Shown in pieces: positions 1-7,509 of a stretch of 12,135 nt of DNA. The notes under the pieces were generated by a model. That model was not told where the DNA came from, did not search any database, and worked only from the letters and a program-made list of their open reading frames with translations. Location: contig DAOVGU010000243.1 of assembly GCA_030672255.1 (NCBI GenBank), positions 1-12,135 on the forward strand. The letters are read 5' to 3'. Within the stretch, counting starts at the first letter, position 1; every line of letters starts with the position of its first letter. This DNA comes from a bacterium. GTDB lineage: Bacteria > Ratteibacteria > UBA8468. The position numbers were made by a program, and so were the translations under genes.

Positions 1-1
1 A

Positions 2-346
2 GCAAATCCTTTAGGAAAGATTCCTGATGATGTTTGGCAATTTTCAAGAATTTGTGGCACTTTTAAAGAACGTATAGGAAAACATCCCTGTCAGATGCCT
101 GAAGATTTATTAGAGCTAATAATAAAAGCAAGTTCTAATAAGGGTGATTTAGTTTTGGATCCTTTTGGAGGAACAGGAACAACTGTGGCAGTTGCCAAGA
201 GACTGAAACGAAATTTCATAACAATGGAGATATCAAAGGAATATTATAATGTTATATTAAAAAGATTGGATGGTAAATTTGCAGAGATAAAAAGAAATAA
301 AAAAGTCGAGATAGAAAAGCAAAAAACATTATTTGAGATTGTATGA
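2..346 (+). CDS. DNA (N6-adenine or N4-cytosine) methyltransferase, C-terminal part (5' cut by window edge)
   Basis: The reading frame is open from base 2 to a TGA at 344-346, giving about 114 residues, so the gene begins left of the window. The sequence shows the C-terminal part of a site-specific methyltransferase of the N6_N4_Mtase (PF01555) type: a tract with HPCQMPEDLLELIIKAS, then motif I DPFGGTGTT, which binds S-adenosylmethionine, then the second strand ending in FITMEISKEYY. Motif I this near the C-terminus implies that the catalytic DPPY/SPPY motif lies upstream, as in the beta-type order; I infer this, because that part is not visible. The enzyme would methylate a base in a specific DNA site, probably in a restriction-modification or solitary modification system. 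It is followed after 171 bp by a second methylase. Two methylases in a row are typical of systems with asymmetric recognition sites, but the target cannot be read from this sequence. Confidence 0.88.
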   Translation, partial: ANPLGKIPDDVWQFSRICGTFKERIGKHPCQMPEDLLELIIKASSNKGDLVLDPFGGTGTTVAVAKRLKRNFITMEISKEYYNVILKRLDGKFAEIKRNKKVEIEKQKTLFEIV

Positions 347-364
347 TAATAATCGCAAAATTTC

Positions 365-446
365 CGATAACACAGCATATACGACTCACTTCGCTTCATC
401 CAAATTCTGCTTCGCAAAAACTTCTTTTATGCTGGAAACGTTAGGC
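365..446 (+). other. Candidate integron-type attC recombination site (inverted-repeat structure)
   Basis: This 82-bp stretch lies between two methylase genes. The left end has TAAC (368-371) and CAGCATA (373-379); the right end has TATGCTG (428-434), the exact reverse complement, followed five bases later by GTTAGGC (440-446), which fits the attC core consensus GTTRRRY. CTTCGC occurs twice in the central part. The length is within the attC range. Against it: the left core is a poor match to RYYYAAC, and the left spacer (1 base) is shorter than the right (5 bases). No integrase gene or second clear site is in view. A short open frame across it (333-518) looks like a by-product of the structure. 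Confidence 0.4.
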
Positions 447-517
447 GCAATGCCAAGGTTTAAGGAAAGAGTAAAATATTATTTCAGGAAAATCTTAACT
501 ATTACCTTTTTATTTTG

Positions 518-1837
518 ATGGAGAGAAAAAGGGTTTATAAGATTGGGGAATTTGCTAAAAAAGCGAGGATACCAATCAGCACCGTTAATTATTATGTGAA
601 TAAAGAACTTATCCATCCCCAGAAAGTAACCCCCGCCGGATATAGACTTTTTTCGGAAGAATCTCTAAATACTATATCTACTATTCGTGAACTCCAGGTT
701 CAGTATCTACCTCTGGAGGAGATAAGGAAACATTTAAAAGCAAAAGGTAAATTAGGTTTTAAATCTTTGCAAACAACCCTTCCCTTCCCTGAGATTGAAC
801 AGCCTTCGGTTACCTTTCAATTCCCTTCAACCAGGTATCAAGGCAGTAAGTTGAAATTGGTAGAGTGGGTCTGGCAAAATATAAAACATCTTGACTTCGA
901 AAGTGCTTTGGATGCTTTTGGAGGAACAGGTTGTGTTGCCTATATGCTTAAAACCAAAGGCAAACAGGTGTTCTGCAATGACATCTTAAAGTTTAATTAT
1001 TACATAGGCTTAGCCCTGATTGAAAATGACAATCAGACCTTAACTTCTGAAGATTTAAGATTATTACTCGAAAAACATCCTGATATAAAATATCCTGTTT
1101 TTATTCAAGAAACATTCCGGGATATTTACTTTACCGACGAGGAGAATGCCTGGCTGGATATGGTTATTAAAAATATAGAGTTATTGGAGAGCATCTATAA
1201 AAAAGCCTTAGCTTATTATGCCCTTTTTCAGGCCTGTATCATAAAACGACCCTATAATCTGTTTCATCGCAGGAATCTTTACATCCGTATGGCTAATGTA
1301 AAAAGGAGTTTTGGCAATAAGATAACTTGGGATACTCCTTTTCCAGTGCACTTTGTCCGTTTTGCTGAAGAGGCAAATGAGAGTATATTTTCAAATGGAA
1401 AGAAAGGAAAAGCCTTTAATCTTGATGTTTTTGATATAGAAGGTCAATATGATTTGGTTTATATTGATACACCTTATATCTCTTCTAAAGGGGTTGGAGT
1501 AGATTATTTCGAGTTTTACCATTTTCTGGAAGGGATATTGAACTATAATCAATGGAGCAATTTAATTAACTACAGAAGTAAACATAGATCTCTGAAACAT
1601 AAGAAGTCAGTCTGGGCAGATAAGGATCTTATCCACAATGCTTTTGATAGACTTTTTAATAAATTTAAGGATAGCATTTTAGTTGTATCCTATCGGAGCA
1701 ATGGAATTCCCTCAGGTGCAGAAATTATGGCGCTTCTAAAGAAATACAAAGGAGAAGTAGAAGAGGTAAAAAGGAAAAATTATAAATATGTGTTGAGCAA
1801 TAATGGCTCTGAGGAACTTCTTTTTGTTACTAAGTAA
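518..1837 (+). CDS. MerR-type HTH fused to D12-class DNA adenine methyltransferase
   Basis: A 439-residue protein from the ATG at 518; a TTG directly before it is an alternative start. Residues 6-73 have the MerR pattern: YKIGEFAKKA, a recognition helix around STVNYY, then AGYRLF, and a helix ending LEEIRKHL. After a linker, residues 105-439 form a D12-class (Dam-like) N6-adenine methylase with motif X RYQGSK (106-111), motif I DAFGGTG (132-138), an acidic NDI after strand 2 (154-156) and catalytic motif IV DTPY (317-320), a variant of the usual DPPY. D12 enzymes transfer methyl from S-adenosylmethionine to adenine N6. The MerR domain probably adds DNA binding, either as part of site recognition or to regulate its own gene, as C proteins do in other restriction-modification systems; that role is inference. 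No Shine-Dalgarno sequence is obvious. No endonuclease gene is adjacent on the right. Confidence 0.88.
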   Translation: MERKRVYKIGEFAKKARIPISTVNYYVNKELIHPQKVTPAGYRLFSEESLNTISTIRELQVQYLPLEEIRKHLKAKGKLGFKSLQTTLPFPEIEQPSVTFQFPSTRYQGSKLKLVEWVWQNIKHLDFESALDAFGGTGCVAYMLKTKGKQVFCNDILKFNYYIGLALIENDNQTLTSEDLRLLLEKHPDIKYPVFIQETFRDIYFTDEENAWLDMVIKNIELLESIYKKALAYYALFQACIIKRPYNLFHRRNLYIRMANVKRSFGNKITWDTPFPVHFVRFAEEANESIFSNGKKGKAFNLDVFDIEGQYDLVYIDTPYISSKGVGVDYFEFYHFLEGILNYNQWSNLINYRSKHRSLKHKKSVWADKDLIHNAFDRLFNKFKDSILVVSYRSNGIPSGAEIMALLKKYKGEVEEVKRKNYKYVLSNNGSEELLFVTK

Positions 1838-2080
1838 ATAATATTAAAAATTATTCAACCTTTAGGTTTCTTCATCCATGTGAAATATTCGCTTAAATTT
1901 CGGTATGGTCTTCGAATGCCTTGCCTTTCAGCGCCTTCTCTTCTTAAGTAGTTTACCAAAATCAGCCTTCAACAATTGGGCAAAGTTAAATTTAATCATT
2001 TGGAGAAAAATGTTTTACCTATTTTTAACCTTTATGGTAATATGTTGAAGACTCAAAAGTTAAATTAAGAACAGAAAAAA

Positions 2081-2623
2081 ATGGAGGTTAAGAAGATTTT
2101 TGGGAAGAAGGTTTATCATTATCACTCTCTTTCCTCCACGATGGAGAAGGGAAGAGAGTTGGCAGTAAAAGAGGAGCCGGAGGGGACGGTTGTTGTTGCC
2201 GAGACTCAAACCAGGGGTCGGGGAAGATGGGGAAAAGCTTGGTTCTCACCAGAAGGAGGGCTCTACTTTTCCTTGATTTTAAGGCCAAGAAAGAGATTAA
2301 TTAAACCCATCCCCATTTTAGCCGGACTTTCCTTAAAAAGAGTAATCAAAAAGGTTGCGGGGCTATCCAGCCGGATGAAACTGCCCAATGACATTCTTAT
2401 CAACGGAAGGAAGGTCGCCGGTATCCTATTGGAGAAAAGGGATGCATTCTTGCTCCTGGGAATAGGAGTAAATACCAATATCCGAGAGGAGCAATTAACA
2501 GAACTTTCTGGCACCTCTTTGAGTCATCTAACAGGTAAAAGAATAAATAATAAAAAACTGCTTTCTACATTTTTGCAGGATTTTGAGGAAAGTTACGTTG
2601 ACAATTTTAGGAAAAAAGGATAG
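2081..2623 (+). CDS. birA: Biotin-[acetyl-CoA-carboxylase] ligase, short form without C-terminal domain
   Basis: A 180-residue biotin-protein ligase, which uses ATP to make biotinyl-AMP and transfers biotin to the carrier lysine of biotin-dependent carboxylases in the cytoplasm. Visible family marks are HSLSSTMEKGRELA near the N-terminus, the glycine-rich ATP/biotin loop RGRGRWGKAW (about 45-54), GGLYFSLILRP, MKLPNDIL (the KWPND segment, with L for W) and KVAGILLE, followed by LLGIGVNTN. There is no N-terminal HTH, so it is not the E. coli-type repressor. The protein stops right after the helix FEESYVDNFRKKG, where family members normally go on for 50-60 residues with a small SH3-like domain. 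No matching reading frame follows before the next start 14 bases downstream. The catalytic core is complete, so activity is possible. The start ATG at 2081 has no clear Shine-Dalgarno sequence. Confidence 0.88.
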   Translation: MEVKKIFGKKVYHYHSLSSTMEKGRELAVKEEPEGTVVVAETQTRGRGRWGKAWFSPEGGLYFSLILRPRKRLIKPIPILAGLSLKRVIKKVAGLSSRMKLPNDILINGRKVAGILLEKRDAFLLLGIGVNTNIREEQLTELSGTSLSHLTGKRINNKKLLSTFLQDFEESYVDNFRKKG

Positions 2624-2637
2624 AATAAGGTAAAGAT

Positions 2638-3894
2638 ATGCTACTTCAAATTCTCACCCTGATTGTGCTTCTCTGCTTTTCCGCTCTTTTTTCTGCTTCT
2701 GAGACTGCCCTTACCTCTTTAGGAAAATTTAGGGTTAAGGAACTTATTGGAAGGTATGGGAAGAGAGCCCAGCTTCTTAACAGGTGGTTAGAAGAACCAA
2801 ATAGACTTCTCACCACAATCTTGGTCGGTAACAACCTTGTTAATATCTGGGCCTCAGTTTTGGCAGCAACGATTGTTCTTCAGAGGTTTCAGCAGAAGGG
2901 AGTTGCCATTGCTACCGGCATCATGACCTTTCTTATCCTCGTCTTCGGGGAGATAGCCCCGAAGACCTTTGCCAAACAAAGTGCCGAAAGAATTTCCCTT
3001 CGTTTTATTAGACCCCTGATTTTCCTTTCCTATTTGCTTCTGCCGGTGGTAAAGTTCCTTACCGGAATAAGTACTGCAATAATCAGGCTCTTTGGTGGCC
3101 GGGTGCTGGTTGCGACCTCCCGCATCAGCGAGGAGGAGCTTAAGGACGTAATTAGTGTGGGAGAAAAGGAGGGGGTGATTGAAGAAGAGGAAAAGGAGAT
3201 GATTCACTCTATCTTCGAATTTGGTGATACTCTTGTCCGGGAGGTGATGACCCCTCGAACAGAAATCATTGCTCTCGAAGATGAAGCGTCCTTAAAGGAG
3301 GTTTCGGATTTGATGGTAAAGGAGGGTCACTCCCGCATCCCGGTCTATCGCGAGCATATCGACGAGATCGGGGGAATAATCTATTCCAAGGATCTGCTCA
3401 AGCAATGGCAGGAAGAAAAATTGGAGCAGGAAGCAAAGGAACTGATGCGGCCACCCTACTTTATCCCTGAAACAAAGAAGGTAAATGAACTTTTAAGGGA
3501 ATTCCAGCGCCAGAAGATTCAGATTGCCATTGTGATTGATGAGTATGGCGGGACCGCCGGCTTGGTAACGATGGAAGATCTTTTAGAGGAGATTGTGGGT
3601 GAGATTTCTGACCGCTGGGAGAAAGAGGCACCAGACTTCCAGAAACTGCCAGATGGCACCATTTTAGTCAGTGGGAAGATGGAAATAGAAAGAGCAAATG
3701 AAGAGTTGAAGTTGGGGCTTCCAGAAGAGAATGATGTAGAGACGGTGGCGGGTTTTATTCTCTCCTATCTTGGAAGATTTCCTAAGCCCGGGGAGAAATT
3801 CCGGTTTAAAGACCTATTGTTTACAATTCAGAAGAGCGATGAGCATTCCATTTCCTTGGTGCAGGTTAAGAGAGTGCCCCCGAAAGTCAAGTAA
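2638..3894 (+). CDS. CorC/HlyC (CNNM, UPF0053) family membrane protein with DUF21, CBS pair and CorC_HlyC domain
   Basis: A 418-residue inner-membrane protein of the CNNM/CorB family, whose better-known members export or regulate Mg2+ and other divalent cations; older annotation calls them hemolysins. The order is typical. A DUF21 transmembrane domain has hydrophobic segments near residues 2-24, 58-84, 88-110 and 125-150, and contains FSASETALTS and GEIAPKTFAK. Two CBS motifs follow, with MTPRTEIIAL and GHSRIPVYRE in the first (about 204-255) and VIDEYGGTAGLVTMEDLLEEIVGE closing the second (about 267-325). The C-terminal CorC_HlyC domain spans about 334-412. A weak AAGG ribosome site precedes the ATG, 14 bases after birA, so the two are probably co-transcribed. 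The length is normal and nothing appears broken. Ion specificity cannot be read from the sequence. Confidence 0.93.
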   Translation: MLLQILTLIVLLCFSALFSASETALTSLGKFRVKELIGRYGKRAQLLNRWLEEPNRLLTTILVGNNLVNIWASVLAATIVLQRFQQKGVAIATGIMTFLILVFGEIAPKTFAKQSAERISLRFIRPLIFLSYLLLPVVKFLTGISTAIIRLFGGRVLVATSRISEEELKDVISVGEKEGVIEEEEKEMIHSIFEFGDTLVREVMTPRTEIIALEDEASLKEVSDLMVKEGHSRIPVYREHIDEIGGIIYSKDLLKQWQEEKLEQEAKELMRPPYFIPETKKVNELLREFQRQKIQIAIVIDEYGGTAGLVTMEDLLEEIVGEISDRWEKEAPDFQKLPDGTILVSGKMEIERANEELKLGLPEENDVETVAGFILSYLGRFPKPGEKFRFKDLLFTIQKSDEHSISLVQVKRVPPKVK

Positions 3895-3922
3895 AAAACA
3901 GTTCAGAGTTAAAAGTGATGTA

Positions 3923-4014
3923 GTCATTGCGAGCGTGAGCGAAGCAATCTCTCTTTTTAGAGAAGTGAGAGATTACCACGTCGTCCGCTCAGAGAGCGGG
4001 CTCCTCGTAATGAC
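3923..4014 (+). repeat. Interspersed imperfect palindromic repeat upstream of lysS
   Basis: The ends are inverted: GTCATTGCGAG at 3923-3933 against CTCGTAATGAC at 4004-4014 (10 of 11 complementary). Nested inside are AATCTCTC/GAGAGATT and the hairpin CCGCTC-AGA-GAGCGG. Sequences of this style (starting GTCATTGCGAGCG, GAAGCAATCTC inside) recur as interspersed repeats in many bacterial genomes; that is recollection, and only one copy is in this window. It fills the gap between the CorC-type gene and lysS and ends 12 bases before the lysS ATG, so it is transcribed in the lysS leader unless a promoter lies inside it. Confidence 0.75.
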
Positions 4015-4026
4015 ACTTCGTGTCAG

Positions 4027-5457
4027 ATGGAAGAAAGCGAGTTAATTGTTGAAAGAAAGAAAAAGTTAGATGAATTAAAGGAACTCGGTATAGAGCCCTA
4101 TGGCAGAAGGTTTACCTGCACGCATAAAATTGCCGATATCAAAGAGGATACAGGCAAGGTGAAGATGGCCGGAAGAATTGTTGCTTTGCGTGGTCATGGG
4201 AAAGCCGCTTTTGCTGATATCAAGGATATTACCGGCAAAATGCAGCTCTATTTTAAAAATGATATTTTGGGAGAGGAGAAGTATGAAATTTTTAAGAAGA
4301 TAGATATTGGTGATTTCTTAGGGGTGGAGGGTTCGGTTTTCCGTACCAGGACGGGAGAACTGACCCTCCGTGTAAGGGACTTCAAAATTTTAGCAAAGTC
4401 CCTGCGACCGTTACCGGAGAAATGGCATGGGTTAAAGGATGTTGAAATCAGGTATCGCAAGCGTTATTTAGATTTAATCGCCAATGAAGAGACTCCCAGG
4501 ATCTTTCATAAACGAAGCCAGCTCATTGACAAGATACGGGAGTTCCTGAATGAGAGAGGTTTTCTGGAGGTAGAGACACCGATGATGCAGGAGATTCCTG
4601 GAGGAGCAAAGGCCAGACCATTTATTACTCACCATCAGGCGCTTGATACCGATTTATATTTAAGAATTGCTCCCGAACTATATCTGAAGCGGCTATTGGT
4701 TGGGGGACTGGAGAGGGTCTATGAGATTAATAGGAGTTTTCGCAATGAAGGAATTGATACCCTGCATAATCCTGAATTCACGATGCTTGAGGCCTACTCG
4801 GCCTATGGCGATTATCAGGAGATGATGGAGCTAACCCAAGAGCTAATTGTTTCTCTGGCTAAAGAAATCCTGGGGAAAGAGGAGATTAATTATCAGGAGC
4901 AAAAGATCGATCTGAAACCACCCTGGCAAAGGATAAGTTTAAAGGAGTCTTTGAAGGAATATTGTTCGTTTGAAGATTTTTCTGATTTAAAGAAAATGAA
5001 AAAAATTGCTAAAGGCTTGAATTTAGAACTCAGCGGGAAAGAAAATGGTTTTGAAATTGCAGATAACATTTTCAAGAAGAGGGTTCAACCAGCCCTGATT
5101 AATCCGGTCTTTATCCTTGATTATCCGAGATCCACCTCCCCTTTAGCCAAATCCAAACCAGACAATACGAAACTTGTAGAGAGGTTTGAGTTGTTTATTG
5201 GAGGCTTAGAAATCGCCAATGCCTATTCCGAGTTGAATGATCCAGCAGAGCAGAGGAGGAGGTTTGAAGAAGAACTAAAGGAAGAAAGGGAAGGTGTTAA
5301 AAAAACTATTGATGAAGACTATTTAGAGGCATTAGAATATGGTATGCCTCCTGCGGCTGGTCTTGGCATTGGCATTGATAGACTCGTGATGCTCCTTACC
5401 AACTCCTCCTCCATCAGAGAGGTCCTCCTCTTTCCCCAACTAAAACCAGAGCAGTAA
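4027..5457 (+). CDS. lysS: Lysyl-tRNA synthetase, class II
   Basis: A 476-residue class II lysine-tRNA ligase, which charges tRNA-Lys using ATP. Residues about 45-125 are the OB-fold anticodon-binding domain (KVKMAGRIVALRGHGKAAFA and onward). Motif 1 lies around RSQLIDKIREFLNERGFLEVETP (about 163-185), followed by PGGAKARPFITHH and the RIAPELYLKRLLVGGLERVYEI segment. Motif 2 is RSFRNEGID with NPEFTMLEAY (236-257), and motif 3 is GLGIGIDRLVMLL (445-457). The C-terminus LLFPQLKP is typical. Length and motifs are normal, so the gene should be functional. The ATG follows the palindromic repeat by 12 bases and has no Shine-Dalgarno sequence, so leader structure may affect translation. An alternative start further in would cut the normal N-terminal helix, so 4027 is preferred. 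Confidence 0.97.
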   Translation: MEESELIVERKKKLDELKELGIEPYGRRFTCTHKIADIKEDTGKVKMAGRIVALRGHGKAAFADIKDITGKMQLYFKNDILGEEKYEIFKKIDIGDFLGVEGSVFRTRTGELTLRVRDFKILAKSLRPLPEKWHGLKDVEIRYRKRYLDLIANEETPRIFHKRSQLIDKIREFLNERGFLEVETPMMQEIPGGAKARPFITHHQALDTDLYLRIAPELYLKRLLVGGLERVYEINRSFRNEGIDTLHNPEFTMLEAYSAYGDYQEMMELTQELIVSLAKEILGKEEINYQEQKIDLKPPWQRISLKESLKEYCSFEDFSDLKKMKKIAKGLNLELSGKENGFEIADNIFKKRVQPALINPVFILDYPRSTSPLAKSKPDNTKLVERFELFIGGLEIANAYSELNDPAEQRRRFEEELKEEREGVKKTIDEDYLEALEYGMPPAAGLGIGIDRLVMLLTNSSSIREVLLFPQLKPEQ

Positions 5458-5492
5458 GCTCACAGAACCCTATCAAAATATTACGGCAATCT

Positions 5493-5975
5493 ATGAAAGA
5501 TGTAATTTACATAAAGCCACATCACTTTGTTGATATCATTACCTCCTTCGGCGCTGGGAAGGTAAGATTCGAGCCACATCCCTATGGGCATGCTGTTCAT
5601 ACTGTTGCTGCGCAAATCCTGAGCAACCGAGATGCCCTTTTAGGAATAGAATTGGGCGCCGACGACATCTGCAAACCATGCAGACATAATATCAATGGCC
5701 TTTGTGGGGATACGATTGATACATCCTTTAGACCTGATGCTCCATCTTCAAAGAGGGAATGGAATCTGATCATTGACCGACGTTGGTGTGAGAGGTTGAA
5801 AATTAAGCAGGGCGATAGACTGACCGCACGGAGGTTATGTGAGCGATTGCAGAATTATGCTGGCGATATTATGGATATCTATCGTGAAATTCCTGCTAAT
5901 CTTACGGCTGAAAGAGTGAGTAAGTTGAAAGAAGGAATCAGGAATTTCTTGAGTGAAGATAATGTTGCGGCTTGA
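5493..5975 (+). CDS. DUF1284-like cysteine-containing protein, possible Fe-S or metal binding
   Basis: A 160-residue soluble protein, 35 bases downstream of lysS on the same strand. It resembles the DUF1284 family: a histidine pair near the N-terminus (KPHHFVDII, residues 8-16), then ADDICKPCRHNINGLCGDT with C60, C63 and C71, and a fourth cysteine at 99 (RRWCERL) before the KIKQGDRLTA segment. In DUF1284 the same order of HH, C-x2-C and C suggests an iron-sulfur or zinc centre, but no reaction is established. No signal peptide or membrane segment is visible. The frame is intact and the amino-acid composition is normal. The assignment to DUF1284 is by pattern recognition and could be to a neighbouring unnamed family. 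Confidence 0.7.
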   Translation: MKDVIYIKPHHFVDIITSFGAGKVRFEPHPYGHAVHTVAAQILSNRDALLGIELGADDICKPCRHNINGLCGDTIDTSFRPDAPSSKREWNLIIDRRWCERLKIKQGDRLTARRLCERLQNYAGDIMDIYREIPANLTAERVSKLKEGIRNFLSEDNVAA

Positions 5976-5999
5976 CAAGAAGAAGTAAATATTATTGAA

Positions 6000-6364
6000 G
6001 GAGGTCTTACCAGATAAGTGATGTAGCGAGGAAAGAAGGAAAGAGATAGAAATTGTCATATCCCCAAGCAATAAAGTTAGAAATTGAGAAGGTCTTGAGG
6101 GACAAATTGCTTCTTCAAGAACCCTCTCTACACGTGCTTTTGGGAGAAATTGGAAATTTTACCAGGCTGGTAAAACCGAAGGTTCAAATCTCTTTGATTA
6201 AAGAAAAAGATTCTGACAATCGGATTCTGGAGTGCGCTTTAGAAGCAAAAGCAGGCTATATCATCTCTGGGGATACAAAACATTTACAACCTCTCAAGAA
6301 ATTCCAAGGCATTCCCATTCTCTCCCCCGCCCGATTTTTGGCTACTATATCGAGAGAAGAGTAA
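6000..6364 (+). pseudogene. PIN-domain (VapC-like) toxin remnant, 5' lost and frameshifted
   Basis: The C-terminal two thirds of a PIN-family toxin can be read across three frames. GGLTR is at 6000-6014, SDVARKEGK at 6017-6043, EIEIVISP at 6043-6066, and an open stretch from QAIKLEIEKVL runs to the TAA at 6362-6364, with RILECALEAKAGYIISGDTKHLQPL and GIPILSPARFLATI. The late acidic residues and SGDTKHL are typical of COG1569-type PIN ribonucleases. The N-terminal VLDTN strand with the first catalytic aspartate is absent and no antitoxin lies upstream. A TTG at 6053 opens a 103-residue frame, but this begins in mid-domain. PIN toxins cleave RNA; this copy should be inactive. Its last 104 bases plus 17 downstream recur at 9134-9254. 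Confidence 0.8.
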
Positions 6365-6381
6365 AGGAGGGAACATCCTAT
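6261..6381 (+). repeat. 121-bp direct repeat, copy A (PIN toxin 3' end)
   Basis: Aligned by eye with 9134-9254 there are about 13 differences and no gaps over 121 bases. It covers the PIN C-terminus, its stop codon and the following AGGAGG...CATCCTAT. The two copies are in the same orientation, 2.87 kb apart, and bracket the Fic and HEPN/MNT genes. Confidence 0.9.
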
Positions 6382-6433
6382 GCGGAAGAATAAGTGTAAA
6401 AATAAAAGTCTTTTTGAAAAAATGAGGAGATAA
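6380..6433 (+). CDS. Possible 17-residue leader ORF before fic
   Basis: ATG at 6380, stop TAA at 6431-6433, encoding MRKNKCKNKSLFEKMRR, a lysine/arginine-rich peptide. A strong ribosome site AAAGGAGG (6363-6370) precedes it by nine bases, and its stop lies one base before the fic ATG, so translation of the two could be coupled. The AGGAGG is part of the repeat shared with the second PIN copy, where no ATG follows (CCTATAAC instead), so this may be chance. No family is recognised. Confidence 0.3.
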   Translation: MRKNKCKNKSLFEKMRR

Positions 6434-6434
6434 A

Positions 6435-7472
6435 ATGTTTAAACCAAATTTCCATTATACAAATAAAATTGTTAGAAATCTCACTCTCATTGCTGAAGCA
6501 AGAGCGATAGTTATAAATGCTCCACTAATTCCTAAATGGGAAGTTTCTTTAAGAAGAGAGGCTCTCTTGAGAAGTGCACATTCTTCAACATCTATTGAGG
6601 GTAATCCACTTTCTCTTGAACAGGTTAGCGAACTTGCTGCTGGAAGAGATATTATGGTTAGAAGAAAAGATAAGCAGGAAATATTAAATTATCTTGAAGC
6701 CTTAGAAAAAATTCCTGATTTTGCTAAGGAAATAAATCTTAAAGTGGATGATTTTTTGAAAATTCACGAAATTGTAACAAAAGAAACCCTGGAAAATCCT
6801 GGTGATGAAGGGGTATTTCGTAATCGTCAGGTTTATGTTGTAAATAGAGCTACAGGCGAGATAGTATTTACTCCTCCACCTACAAAAGAAGTTCCAAAAT
6901 TAGTAAAAGAATTCTTAGATTGGTTTAATTCTCAAGAATCAAGTGAAATTGACTCTGTTCTTGAAGCAGGAGTGATACACTACGAAATTGCCAGAATCCA
7001 TCCTTTTATTGATGGAAATGGCAGGACAGCAAGAATTATGGCGACTTTAGTTCTTTATAAGCGAGGTTTTGATGTCAAAAGGTTCTTCGCTTTAGATGAT
7101 TATTATGACAAAGATAGACGAAATTATTATGCTGCATTAAATAAAATAGACCAGAATACATTGGATTTGTCAGAGTGGTTGGAATATTTTACTGAGGGGG
7201 TAATGGTAAGTATAAATGCAGTAAAAGATAAAGTTATTGGATTTAGCAAAGATATTAAAATACTAAAAGAAAGAGGTCAAATTGTTCTTAACGAGAAACA
7301 GATGAAAATTGTTGAATGGGTAATACAGAATGGAAAGATAACAAATAGAGATGTTAGAAGTATGTTTAAAATTTCAGATGAAGGCGCCCTTAAGGAAATA
7401 AAAAAACTATTAAATCTGGGGGTAATTAAAAGTCAGGGAAGGGGAAGATCGCTACATTACGTACTTCAGTAG
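6435..7472 (+). CDS. Fic family protein (class II, N-terminal inhibitory helix) with C-terminal winged helix
   Basis: A 345-residue Fic protein. These enzymes usually transfer AMP from ATP to a hydroxyl of a target protein. The active-site motif is complete: HPFIDGNGRTAR at 189-200, with catalytic H189, D193 and the anion-binding GNGR. The inhibitory helix carries S51-TSI-E55-G56, matching (S/T)xxxE(G/N), placed N-terminal to the Fic core; this defines class II, in which the glutamate blocks productive ATP binding until relieved. GVFRNRQVYV (126-135) and the flap VFTPPP (144-149) are as in the family. Residues about 270-345 look like a winged helix (NGKITNRDVRSMFKISDEGALKEIKKL), suggesting DNA binding and self-regulation. 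GAGGAGA (6424-6430) lies five bases before the ATG and supports the start. The gene stands alone: a PIN remnant precedes it and a decayed tail follows. The target is unknown. Confidence 0.92.
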   Translation: MFKPNFHYTNKIVRNLTLIAEARAIVINAPLIPKWEVSLRREALLRSAHSSTSIEGNPLSLEQVSELAAGRDIMVRRKDKQEILNYLEALEKIPDFAKEINLKVDDFLKIHEIVTKETLENPGDEGVFRNRQVYVVNRATGEIVFTPPPTKEVPKLVKEFLDWFNSQESSEIDSVLEAGVIHYEIARIHPFIDGNGRTARIMATLVLYKRGFDVKRFFALDDYYDKDRRNYYAALNKIDQNTLDLSEWLEYFTEGVMVSINAVKDKVIGFSKDIKILKERGQIVLNEKQMKIVEWVIQNGKITNRDVRSMFKISDEGALKEIKKLLNLGVIKSQGRGRSLHYVLQ

Positions 7473-7473
7473 A

Positions 7474-7509
7474 GTTGGCGATTAGGTTGGCGATTAGGTT
7501 GGCGATTAC
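7474..7509 (+). repeat. Three tandem copies of a 12-bp unit (GTTGGCGATTAG)
   Basis: GTTGGCGATTAG occurs at 7474-7485 and 7486-7497, and GTTGGCGATTAC at 7498-7509. It begins one base after the fic stop codon. Confidence 0.97.

Noticed and set aside
333..518. 61-codon + strand frame between the methylases
   Set aside because: It starts at a TTG inside the end of the first methylase and crosses the inverted-repeat structure; composition and position suggest a chance frame.
1838..2080. A second attC site (ATTCAAC at 1853, GTTAAAT at 1985) or a minus-strand gene (MIKFNFAQLLKADFGKLLKK and on)
   Set aside because: The cores fit but no inner complementary arms were found, and the minus frame stops after about 24 codons with no recognised family. 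No gene is called in this 243-base gap.
3770..4045. 91-codon + strand frame overlapping the CorC-type gene end and lysS start
   Set aside because: It is a shadow of the CorC-type gene continued through the palindromic repeat.
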